From an uncultured Phycisphaerales bacterium (GTDB lineage Bacteria; Planctomycetota; Phycisphaerae; Phycisphaerales; SM1A02), in assembly GCA_946886375.1 (NCBI GenBank), contig CAMPIL010000041.1, positions 1 through 14,849 on the forward strand: DNA of 14,849 nt, given 5' to 3'. The position numbers and the translations under genes are program-made. Shown piece by piece: positions 6,008-13,411 of the stretch; the first letter of the stretch is position 1; the number at the start of each line of letters is the position of its first letter. Under the pieces are notes generated by a model that was not told the origin of the DNA, did no database searches, and saw only the letters and a list, made by a program, of their open reading frames with translations.

Positions 6008-7411
6008 ATGTCCGGCGAATGCTCACGAAGATCGTTCCTGACCCAGGTGGCGGGCGCGGTCGCTGCGCCATTGCTGCTCACAGCCTGCAAGCGCGGATCG
6101 GGCTCCGGGGCGGATGAATCAGCATCAATCGGCGAGGATTTGGACCTCGACGAGGTGCCGGAGGCTGCATCGTTTCGCCCGCCGCTGCCGGCATCGGAAC
6201 CGCTGATCCGCGTGCGCGTGATGAAGGTGCGCAGCGCCGGCGTGTCATTGCGCATCGGCTCCGCCGACCAGTGGCTGCGCGTGCATCGGGCCCAGACAGT
6301 GGGAAAGGGCGTTGCATTGTCGGGGCCGCTTCAGGTGGCGATGGAAGCATCCGGCTGGGCGATTACCGACGGCAAAGGGTTCCGAGCCGCGGTGGATGGC
6401 CGCGAACCGATCGAGATTTCGCCGATGCTCGATGATCCTGCAGCGCTTCTGGAAGTGCAGGAGGCCGAACACCCTTCCGCCCAGTCGGAGCCTCGTCGGT
6501 ATCCCGGCACCCTGCGGCTGATGTCACGGCACGACTTGGAGCCGGCGTCGTCGAGATCATTCGACCTGATCAATGATGTTCCGCTTGAAACATATCTGCC
6601 CGGCGTGCTGGCGGGCGAATTGTACAAGACCTGGCAGTTGCAAACCTTCGCGGCCCAGGCGGTCGCGGCGCGAAGTTTCGCCTGCACGGAGATCGCGGTA
6701 TTCGCAGGCAAGCGGCACTACGACGTGACCAACACCGCCTCCTCGCAGATGTACATTGGCAACGTGACAGACAGCCGCGCGCACGAAGCGGTCGCGCTGA
6801 CGCGCGGAATGACGCTGGCGTACGACGGCCTGCTGGTTTCAGGCTACTACTCCAGTTGCTGCGGCGGCGTCGCGGCCAGCGCGACTGATGCGATCGGCTC
6901 AAACCCCGTCAACGATGTGCCGCCGCTGGTCGGCCGGTCCGAGCCGGATGTCTGCAGCAACACGCCGTACTACCAATGGAAAGTGGATCAGCCCATTGAG
7001 GTGCTGTCGCGCCGGCTGGTCGGCTTCGGCAAGGATCGAAAGAAAAAGGACCTGATCAGTCTCTCGCGCTTGGAAGCCATCGACATCATCGCCGCCAACC
7101 CGCATGGTCGCCCCACGCGCATGCGCGTGATGGATGACCGGCAGACGGCGGTGGAGATGACAGCCGAGAACTTCCGCCGCGCCGCCAACTTCAGCGGCCA
7201 GGGATTGAACCCGCCCGACAAGCCGCTGCGGTCATCGTTCTTCCGCTCTGTCGTGAACCGCAACACCGTCACGTTCGATGGATTCGGCTTCGGCCACGGC
7301 GTCGGCCTGTGCCAGTACGGGGCTGAAGCGCTCGCGAAAGCCGGCAAGCCGTATTACGAAATCGTCCAGTGGTACTACCCCGGCGTGGAACTGGTGCAGG
7401 CGTACGGCTGA
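6008..7411 (+). CDS. SpoIID/LytB-domain peptidoglycan-directed Tat lipoprotein
   Basis: This 467-aa protein has a twin-arginine signal SRRSFL (R7, R8), a hydrophobic stretch and a lipobox LTAC with lipidation Cys27, so it is probably exported folded and lipid-anchored. Residues 60-160 are an unassigned N-terminal region. The SpoIID/LytB domain fills about 165-467: LETYLPGVLAGELYKTW (193-209), where E204 aligns with the catalytic Glu of SpoIID; AAQAVAARSFA (215-225); DVTNTASSQMYIG (239-251); YYSSCCGGVAA (280-290) where the family often has HSTSGG; GHGVGLCQYGA (429... about 430-440); and a WYYPGVEL end. SpoIID is a lytic transglycosylase acting on denuded glycan, and LytB-type relatives modify cell-wall enzymes. 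In a non-sporulating planctomycete a role in peptidoglycan remodelling is inferred. ATG 6008 is preferred over TTG 6002; no good Shine-Dalgarno is visible. Confidence 0.9.
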   Translation: MSGECSRRSFLTQVAGAVAAPLLLTACKRGSGSGADESASIGEDLDLDEVPEAASFRPPLPASEPLIRVRVMKVRSAGVSLRIGSADQWLRVHRAQTVGKGVALSGPLQVAMEASGWAITDGKGFRAAVDGREPIEISPMLDDPAALLEVQEAEHPSAQSEPRRYPGTLRLMSRHDLEPASSRSFDLINDVPLETYLPGVLAGELYKTWQLQTFAAQAVAARSFACTEIAVFAGKRHYDVTNTASSQMYIGNVTDSRAHEAVALTRGMTLAYDGLLVSGYYSSCCGGVAASATDAIGSNPVNDVPPLVGRSEPDVCSNTPYYQWKVDQPIEVLSRRLVGFGKDRKKKDLISLSRLEAIDIIAANPHGRPTRMRVMDDRQTAVEMTAENFRRAANFSGQGLNPPDKPLRSSFFRSVVNRNTVTFDGFGFGHGVGLCQYGAEALAKAGKPYYEIVQWYYPGVELVQAYG

Positions 7412-7438
7412 GAAAGCCCAGCCTGACAGGGAGGGGCG

Positions 7439-7456
7439 GTGTGGGTCGATCCGCAC
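7439..7456. terminator. Weak hairpin in the convergent gap
   Basis: GTGTGG (7439-7444) can pair with CCGCAC (7451-7456) with one G-T wobble and a six-base loop. It lies between two converging stop codons (7411 and 7472), where a bidirectional terminator would be expected, but there is no T-run on either side. Confidence 0.2.
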
Positions 7457-7471
7457 TTGTTGACCGTGCGT

Positions 7472-10400
7472 TCATCGCTCATTCGATTGATCTTTCTGCA
7501 TCTTCTGCCTCGCACGGCGTTTGGCCGCGAGCAGGCTTCCCGTGGTTTCCGCTGCGCTGGCGCCGTGATCAACTGACGCGGCGTCGGGCTTGGGCGGAAT
7601 TGGCTTGGCCGCAGGTTTGTTTCGACCCAGCAGCACATCCAACGCCGCCGCGACTTTGGAAGGCTCGGGCATCTGGCGATCGGCGGTCGTTGATTGACGC
7701 GCGGCGGCCGGGGCGGGCTGCGGCTCTTCATCGACGGTCAGGCGCAGATCATCCTCGGGCAGAATGTTGCCGTGCTCATCTCGCGCTGGTGGTGGAGCGA
7801 TGCGGCCGGTGGGCTGAAGTCGTGGCACTCCGATCGAGCGTGCTTCTCGCCGGGCTTCGGCGTCATCGCTGACGCGGCGCAGCGTGGCGAGGGTGGTGGC
7901 GACCTCGGCCCCGCGCACCCGTGCCGGGACCACCCGCTCCACGGCCCGCGCCAGCGCGTTGCGCAGCATGCGCGAGTCCCACGCCAGCCGCCGGCACGCC
8001 ACGTCCAGCAGCATCAGCGCCAGCGCCCACCACAGAATCGTCCGCCACGCCGGCAGCGCGGAAACGCTGCGCGGCATGCCGGTGCGGTCAAACAGATTGG
8101 CGGCCAGCGGCAGTTCAACGCTGAGCCGCCGCCCGCCCGTGCTCTGCACGATTTCTTCGAGCAGGCCCAGGTTCGATGCGTAGCGCCGAAACTCCGGGCT
8201 GGTCGAGCGGTTGGCTCCACCGATCGCCGGTGCAAGTTGCCGCGTGCCTTGGCGTGGATTCAGCGCGACGATGTAGTTTCCCGCAAGGTTGGCGTCCACA
8301 GAGGTCTCGTATCGGCCGGGTGCGGATTGACGCAGGCGAACCGGCGCGGTGGCACCATCTGGCCGGTACACCGTGCCATTGACCTGGAGGTATTCCGGTG
8401 CGCCGCTCTCGGATTCAACCGTTTCAAACGTGATATTCAGCCGATCATCCTGGATTGTCGCAATGAGTTCGGCGTTCTGGTTGGCTGGCGGGCGCGAAAC
8501 CGTGCGGGCCAGTTGCGTCCAGAACGTCGCGGCGACCGGCCAGTCGGCCCAGTTCTGCGACCATGTTCCCGCGCCGGGCGATTGCGAGGTGAACGCGGCG
8601 ACGCGACCCAATCCCGCCTGCCAGTGCGCCAGCAGAGGATCGCCATCTGCATCGATCATTTCCAGCCAGACGCGCGGATCATCGCGCCGCGACGTGATGA
8701 CCAGCCCGCCCAGCGGCGGTGCGAATTCCATGCCTGCGGTAAGCGTCGATCCCGTCGGCAACACGCGCGGTGTGAACGTCACTTCCTTCACCAGCGGCTT
8801 GTTGATCACCTGCACTGAATCCACCAGCACGCGCGGCAGGATGCGAGGATCGCGCACCGGATAGAACTCCCCGCCGCCCACCGTCGCAAGTTTCTCCAAC
8901 AGTTCGTAGTCCGCATCGTCGCCCACTGCGATGGTGGTTAATTGAATGTCGGCTGCGGCCATGCGGCGGGCCAGGTCTTCCAGGTTCTCCGTCGAACTCG
9001 AGCGTCCATCGGTCATGAAGACCACTCGCTTGCGCGCGACCTTGGCGGGGCTCAGCATGTCCAAGGCCGATTCCAGCGCCGGTTCGATGTTGGTCCCGCC
9101 GTCTGCGGAAATCGCGCGCACCTTGTCGGCCAGTGCGCGGGGATTTTCATTGGCTTGCAGCGGCACTACCGTGTAGGCGGACATATCGAAGGTGATGACG
9201 CCCACGAGGTTGTCGGCGCGCAGCGATTCAATCGCCAGCGCGGCTCCTTCGTTGGCGATGCGCTGCTGCGTGGCCCGCGCCCCGGCCACAGGTTGATTCA
9301 TCGAGCCGGATTTATCCAGCACCAGCACCAGGGCCGCGCTGGGCAGGCGAAGTTCGCGCGAGGGATCCAGATCGACCGGCAGCACGCCTGCGACGGGCGA
9401 ACCTTTCCACCCGCCCGCGCCGAAACTGTTTTCGCCGCCGGTCATGATCAACCCGCCGCCCAGGTCGTTCACGTAGCGCGCGAGCAATTCCTGCTGTTGC
9501 GAGGTTAATTCCGCAGCCGCGACGTTGTCCAGCACGATCAGATCGAAGTTCTGCATGGACAAGAGATCGACCGGCACTTGCGCCGGCGGCTGTGCGGAAG
9601 CGGGAATGCCCGCCGCGCTCAAGACCTGCACCAGACCATTTTCACGCCGGCCTGCGCTGGAATCAATCACCAGCACCGAACCCTTGCTGGGCGTGGCGGT
9701 GAACGCCTCCGCGCGATCGTTGTCGGGAAGGATGTTCGCGGTGGGATCGTCGGTCTCGAACACCGCTTCAAACCGGTTGATGGGCATCGATCCCAGCGTC
9801 ACCTGCGCAAGATGAACAGACTGGCCTGCGGGAATGTCCACGTGTCGCGATGTGCCGGACTGATTGCCGTTGAGGTCCACCGGCTCGCCCTCTCGCCTCA
9901 GCGTGAGTTGGCCTGAGACAGGCGCGGTGGATTCGAGCACGATGCGCGCGGTGACGGTCTGACCCGGCTGCGCTGTGGGAGGCATCTCCACGCGAACCAC
10001 CTGCACATCGCGCGTCACGCGGTAGGCGATGGGAAGCACATCGATGGGAATGGAACTTCGCGAATCCGCAGAAGCCTCATCGCCGGTTTCGCTCAGACGC
10101 TGCACCGCCTGGATCACATTGCCCGCGGTTTCGTTGCCATCAGTCACAAGCACCAGCCGCTTGGCGGTGTCCGGCGGGAACATCGCCAGCCCAAGACGCA
10201 CGGCGTCTTCGATGTTGGTTCCCTCGGCGATCGGTTGATCGAGATTGTCATCCACGTACTGGGCGCGAGTGGGGGCGGAGACGGCGATCGCGCGGCCGTC
10301 GAACACGATCAGCCCGAAACGATCTTCCGGTTCCTTGATCCCAGCCGCGGCGCGAAACCAGCGGCGGAGATATTCGATGTTGGACCGCCGCACCGTGCGC

Positions 10401-10759
10401 GATTCATTCACCTGGTCGTACAGCGATTGCAGCGCATCGCCATCGGAATTTTGTGACTGGGCGGCGGGCGTTGCGGGATGCGTCGCCGGGGCATCGCTGA
10501 TCGCGGGCAACTCTGCGAACCGCTGCACCGAGCCGCTGATGTCCAGCAGACCAATCACGGTGAGGTGATCGTGCTCGCGCAACAATCTCGGGCCTGCAAG
10601 CATGATCGCCAGCGCCAGCACAAAGATCGTGCGCAGGCCAAGAATCACCGCGCGGCGAAGGCTGTCGGTCAGCCGCAGCGAGCGCCAGCCGATGATCAGC
10701 AGCGGTATCGCCAGCAGTCCCAGCAGGAGGAATTCGGGGTGGTCGAAGCGGAGATTCAT
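7472..10759 (-). CDS. BatA-like membrane protein with two VWA domains and a glutamine-amidotransferase-like domain
   Basis: This 1095-aa protein starts at ATG 10759, giving the typical BatA opening MNLRFDHPEFLLLGLLAIPLL. An in-frame ATG 26 codons upstream (10837) overlaps the previous gene and lacks that logic. Two N-terminal helices (about 8-25 and 38-57) precede VWA1 with MIDAS D73-x-S75-x-S77, T181 and D207. A class-I glutamine-amidotransferase-like fold (about 358-466, GGGLIMTGGENSFGAGGW) is followed by VWA2 with D482-x-S484-x-S486, T556 and D584. A Trp-rich segment (FTSQSPGAGTWSQNWADW, 723-740), a beta-rich part, a last helix (about 903-922) and a 170-residue charged tail complete it. 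Both MIDAS sites are intact, so metal-dependent ligand binding is likely, with the VWA modules outside the membrane. It follows the Gln-rich gene at 28 bases, without a Shine-Dalgarno, so coupled expression is likely. The molecular partner is unknown. Confidence 0.9.
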   Translation of the reverse strand: MNLRFDHPEFLLLGLLAIPLLIIGWRSLRLTDSLRRAVILGLRTIFVLALAIMLAGPRLLREHDHLTVIGLLDISGSVQRFAELPAISDAPATHPATPAAQSQNSDGDALQSLYDQVNESRTVRRSNIEYLRRWFRAAAGIKEPEDRFGLIVFDGRAIAVSAPTRAQYVDDNLDQPIAEGTNIEDAVRLGLAMFPPDTAKRLVLVTDGNETAGNVIQAVQRLSETGDEASADSRSSIPIDVLPIAYRVTRDVQVVRVEMPPTAQPGQTVTARIVLESTAPVSGQLTLRREGEPVDLNGNQSGTSRHVDIPAGQSVHLAQVTLGSMPINRFEAVFETDDPTANILPDNDRAEAFTATPSKGSVLVIDSSAGRRENGLVQVLSAAGIPASAQPPAQVPVDLLSMQNFDLIVLDNVAAAELTSQQQELLARYVNDLGGGLIMTGGENSFGAGGWKGSPVAGVLPVDLDPSRELRLPSAALVLVLDKSGSMNQPVAGARATQQRIANEGAALAIESLRADNLVGVITFDMSAYTVVPLQANENPRALADKVRAISADGGTNIEPALESALDMLSPAKVARKRVVFMTDGRSSSTENLEDLARRMAAADIQLTTIAVGDDADYELLEKLATVGGGEFYPVRDPRILPRVLVDSVQVINKPLVKEVTFTPRVLPTGSTLTAGMEFAPPLGGLVITSRRDDPRVWLEMIDADGDPLLAHWQAGLGRVAAFTSQSPGAGTWSQNWADWPVAATFWTQLARTVSRPPANQNAELIATIQDDRLNITFETVESESGAPEYLQVNGTVYRPDGATAPVRLRQSAPGRYETSVDANLAGNYIVALNPRQGTRQLAPAIGGANRSTSPEFRRYASNLGLLEEIVQSTGGRRLSVELPLAANLFDRTGMPRSVSALPAWRTILWWALALMLLDVACRRLAWDSRMLRNALARAVERVVPARVRGAEVATTLATLRRVSDDAEARREARSIGVPRLQPTGRIAPPPARDEHGNILPEDDLRLTVDEEPQPAPAAARQSTTADRQMPEPSKVAAALDVLLGRNKPAAKPIPPKPDAASVDHGASAAETTGSLLAAKRRARQKMQKDQSNER

Positions 10760-10791
10760 GTGCGGCACGAGGCGGACAGGCGCGTGGTCAT
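10756..10791 (-). other. 11-codon mini-ORF bridging two genes by ATGA overlaps
   Basis: On the minus strand an ATG (10791-10789) overlaps the stop of the Gln-rich gene as ATGA, encodes MTTRLSASCRT, and its own TGA (10758-10756) overlaps the ATG of the VWA gene as ATGA. Ribosomes could pass from gene to gene by two successive reinitiation steps. It may be chance in a 28-base spacer. No protein product is claimed. Confidence 0.3.
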
Positions 10792-13181
10792 GGATTGCCC
10801 GGTGCGGGTTGTGCGGCAGGAGGAGGCGCGGCGGCATCGGAGGTCGCCTTTTGGGCGGTCTGATTCAACCGGCCGAAGTACCGCATGATCGCCTTGTGGT
10901 AACGCCGTTGCACGGCTGATTCGTTCACGGCACGTTCAGCGACTTCGCGCGCCTGCTGCACGCGGGCCGGGCCCGCCGCGCCATTGCCGGGAACTGACCC
11001 GGTGGACGGTTGATCGTTCAACCATTGCGCAATGAGTTGATCCGCGGGGGCTGAACCGCGCAAATCGACATCATCCTTTTCGAAGTTCTCAGGCGAATCC
11101 GGAGCGCCGGCGTCTTGCGAGCCGCTTCGTCCGTTCGGATCGCCCGCCGGGCCGGATCGTGCGGCAGCATTTGGCTCAGGTTGATTCTGGTTCGCCTGAT
11201 CAGAAGGCGCTTGTTGATCCGGTGCGCCTTGTTGCTGCTGCCACTGGCGAGCCCACTGCTCGCGCTCCTGCGGCGTCATGTTCTGGGCAAGTTCGCGGGC
11301 AGCCTGCCGCAGGCGTTCGCCGGCCTGCTGCCGCTGTTGGGCAGACTCACGCCGCTCAGCAAGTTTCCGCAGCATTTCCGACGCGCTTTGCGGATCAGGT
11401 TTCGAGCCATCACCGCGTTGTTCCTTTTGCTGTTGCGATTGCGAGGATCGCTGCTGCTGCTGCTGAGCCGTGTCCTGCGCATTGCTGTCAGCCGATTGTG
11501 CATCGCGAGTGCGTTGTTCAGATTCCTGATTGGCATCAGGCTTGGATTGCTGTTGCGCCTGGCGATTCTGCTGGCCGGAATTGTCGCTGGCTTTTTCCTC
11601 TGATGATTGTTGCTGTTGTTGTTCTTGCGATTGCTGCGCTTCCTGCGATTGCTGTTGCTGCGGCGATTGCGGTGGCGAATCGCCAGGACGCTCGGGCGCA
11701 GTGGTGGGCTGAGCCTGCGGTTGCGATTGAGCCTGCGGTCGTGACTGGGCCTCGGGTCGAGAAGCGGGCGCGGGTTGCGGTTGCTCTGCGCTCGCAGACT
11801 CGTCGTGTCTCAAATCGCTTTCAGTTGATTGCTCATTCGACGGCTGTTGAGATTGCGGGTGTGTCGCGGGAGCCGATTGTTTCAGGTCTTCTGCTGCTTG
11901 CTCCAATGCGTCTTTCACAGCCTGGGAGTCGCGTTGGGTTTCCTCCCTGACCTGTTGCTCGTTGTGCTGCTGGTGCAAGTCTTCCGCCAGTTGCCGGGCA
12001 ACCTGTTCATCCACGCCTCGTTCAGCGATGCGCTGCTGCAATTCCTCGGCAGTCGCAGGCGGATCGCGCAGGAGTTCATCAATGGATTGCTCATCCATTC
12101 CCTGATCGCGCAGCGCCTGGGCGAGTTGTTCGCGTTGTTCATCGCTCGCCGGCTGCGTCTGCGGCGATTGTTCCATTCGCGAGGCAAGGTCGCGCAGATA
12201 ATTCGCCGCTTCCTCTCGCTGTTGGGGATCAAGGTCCTGATTGAGAAGGTCGCCCAGCCGTTCCGCCGCACGGCCGAATTCGCCCCGGCGCAGCGCCTCG
12301 TCGAACTCCCGCGCGGACATCGGCGGGGGAGGAGCGCCGGTCTGATCGAGGCCTGCAAACCGCTGCGTCATCTCATCGGCTGCGGCGAGATCGCGCTGGG
12401 CCTGCTCGGCCAACCGTTGGGCCACATCATCCAATCGCGCTGCGGATTCATCGCGGGCCCGCGCGATCTCATCGGCGGCCGCGGGCGTTTGCCGCAACTG
12501 CTCCGCGAGTCGATCGAGCGCGGCGAGGCCTTCCTGGCTCTGCGCATCCAGCGATTCGTTGGAGCGCAACGCCGCGACCGCATTCTGAATTGATCGCGAC
12601 ACTTCCTGAGCCTGCGCCTGCAACTGCGGCGATTGATTCGGCGGCTGCCCGGTGGGCTGGGACGCATCGGCCTCCCACTGAACCACAGGCAGAAACGCAA
12701 TGCCAGCCCACAGCAGCGCCGCGAGCGGAATGGCGATGCCCCACGCGCGATGCAGTCGAATTGGCGTCGCCGCGCTCACATCCACGGCCTCGGCAAGCCG
12801 CTGCGCATCGCGATTCACAAGCGCGGCAAAATCAGGGTCGATCGCAGAATACGCTGGCACGCCCGGGCGATGGACCAACTCATCCAAGGCCGCGGCGGTT
12901 CCCATGCGGTCCTTTAACCGCAACGAACGATCCAATCGAATGGCCAGGGTGCGGTCGTTCGGCCGTGAAAGCGCTGCGTGAATCAAACCCCCAACGAACC
13001 CAACGGCCAGCAAGCCGCCATACACAGCCAGCGGGATTTCGACTCCTGCGATCCGATCGACCAGCAGCAGTAACACACCCGCGCCAAGCGAGGCCACCAG
13101 GCCCCAGCCCGCACGATGAATTGCAAGGTCTGCGGTGGCCCGCCGCCGGGCTCGTCGAAGCATTCGCTCCAGACTCGTCAT
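10788..13181 (-). CDS. Gln-rich coiled-coil membrane protein, partner of the VWA protein
   Basis: This 797-aa protein has three N-terminal hydrophobic helices (about 26-41, 49-70 and 145-167), with a conserved-looking cytoplasmic segment of RLDRSLRLKDRMGTA (82-96) between the second and third. After them lies a long extracytoplasmic part: helical heptad-rich stretches (about 185-435, with many AEQL/LAQAL/LAERG elements), a low-complexity Gln/Ser/Pro linker (about 440-600), a MTPQEREQWARQWQ helix (635-648) and a C-terminal helix AREVAERAVNESAVQRRYHKAIMRYFGRL (744-772). The architecture resembles DUF4175-like proteins encoded beside Bat-type VWA genes in planctomycetes; the family name is uncertain. 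It probably scaffolds a membrane complex with the next gene's product. ATG 13181 is used; only a weak ribosome site is seen. The gene is first in its transcript as far as visible. Confidence 0.85.
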   Translation of the reverse strand: MTSLERMLRRARRRATADLAIHRAGWGLVASLGAGVLLLLVDRIAGVEIPLAVYGGLLAVGFVGGLIHAALSRPNDRTLAIRLDRSLRLKDRMGTAAALDELVHRPGVPAYSAIDPDFAALVNRDAQRLAEAVDVSAATPIRLHRAWGIAIPLAALLWAGIAFLPVVQWEADASQPTGQPPNQSPQLQAQAQEVSRSIQNAVAALRSNESLDAQSQEGLAALDRLAEQLRQTPAAADEIARARDESAARLDDVAQRLAEQAQRDLAAADEMTQRFAGLDQTGAPPPPMSAREFDEALRRGEFGRAAERLGDLLNQDLDPQQREEAANYLRDLASRMEQSPQTQPASDEQREQLAQALRDQGMDEQSIDELLRDPPATAEELQQRIAERGVDEQVARQLAEDLHQQHNEQQVREETQRDSQAVKDALEQAAEDLKQSAPATHPQSQQPSNEQSTESDLRHDESASAEQPQPAPASRPEAQSRPQAQSQPQAQPTTAPERPGDSPPQSPQQQQSQEAQQSQEQQQQQSSEEKASDNSGQQNRQAQQQSKPDANQESEQRTRDAQSADSNAQDTAQQQQQRSSQSQQQKEQRGDGSKPDPQSASEMLRKLAERRESAQQRQQAGERLRQAARELAQNMTPQEREQWARQWQQQQGAPDQQAPSDQANQNQPEPNAAARSGPAGDPNGRSGSQDAGAPDSPENFEKDDVDLRGSAPADQLIAQWLNDQPSTGSVPGNGAAGPARVQQAREVAERAVNESAVQRRYHKAIMRYFGRLNQTAQKATSDAAAPPPAAQPAPGNP
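11412..11771 (-). other. Glutamine-rich low-complexity segment of the membrane protein gene
   Basis: Residues 471-590 of the encoded protein contain 40 glutamines in 120 residues, with two runs of five Gln, written mostly as CAG/CAA mixtures; one run is five consecutive CAG codons (CTG x5 on the plus strand, 11452-11466). Mixed codons suggest the residue, not the DNA repeat, is selected. It is expected to be disordered and a flexible linker. Length variation between strains is likely. Confidence 0.8.
11711..11764 (-). repeat. Three imperfect 18-bp tandem repeats within the coding region
   Basis: Units at 11711-11728, 11729-11746 and 11747-11764 share GAGCCTGCGG-type cores and encode six-residue copies SRPEAQ, SRPQAQ and SQPQAQ. 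The unit is a multiple of three, so copy changes keep the reading frame. It looks like a local slippage duplication in the disordered linker. Confidence 0.7.
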
Positions 13182-13411
13182 GCTCGTGAATCCATATCAA
13201 CCGGGAAAACACCTTCCGCCACGAAATCTGCGTAATAAACCTGCCGCCGGTTCGTCATCCTGATGATACGGAGGCTGCGGACCGCCGGTATGCCCGCCCG
13301 GTGGATTCCTGATGGATTCGCCTGATGAATGGCAGCCTGCCTGAAACAGCGGCCGATCTCTGGCGTCAAACCGCCTGTCAGCCGATCGCCTGTGTTCAAC
13401 GGAGTCATCCC
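13182..13411. other. Divergent intergenic region between the Gln-rich and VIT-VWA genes
   Basis: The 230 bases must drive both divergent genes. I see a good ribosome site GGAG (13401-13404) for the plus gene, a short TCATC-CT-GATGA dyad around 13254-13265, and TATTAC on the minus strand (13237-13232) that would serve as a -10 only with a poorly spaced -35. No RNA gene or small protein is convincing here. Confidence 0.45.

Noticed and set aside
7694..8818. A 374-codon open frame on the plus strand opposite the VWA gene
   Set aside because: It is antisense to a gene with clear VWA and membrane motifs; the translation is Arg/His/Gly-rich with no domain. Long antisense frames are expected in GC-rich DNA with strong third-position bias.
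11452..11466. CTG x5 microsatellite as a phase-variable repeat
   Set aside because: The repeat unit is three bases inside a coding Gln run, so slippage would not shift frame or switch expression.
11159..12593. Long plus-strand frames opposite the Gln-rich gene (263 and 254 codons), one Leu-rich and apparently hydrophobic
   Set aside because: Gln codons CAG/CAA read on the other strand give Leu/Cys/Ala-rich frames. The minus frame has helices, heptads and a coherent start; the plus frames have no ribosome sites or domains.
13232..13260. Minus-strand promoter for the Gln-rich gene (ATGACG...TATTAC)
   Set aside because: Spacing is only 15 bases and each hexamer matches four of six positions; not distinguishable from background.
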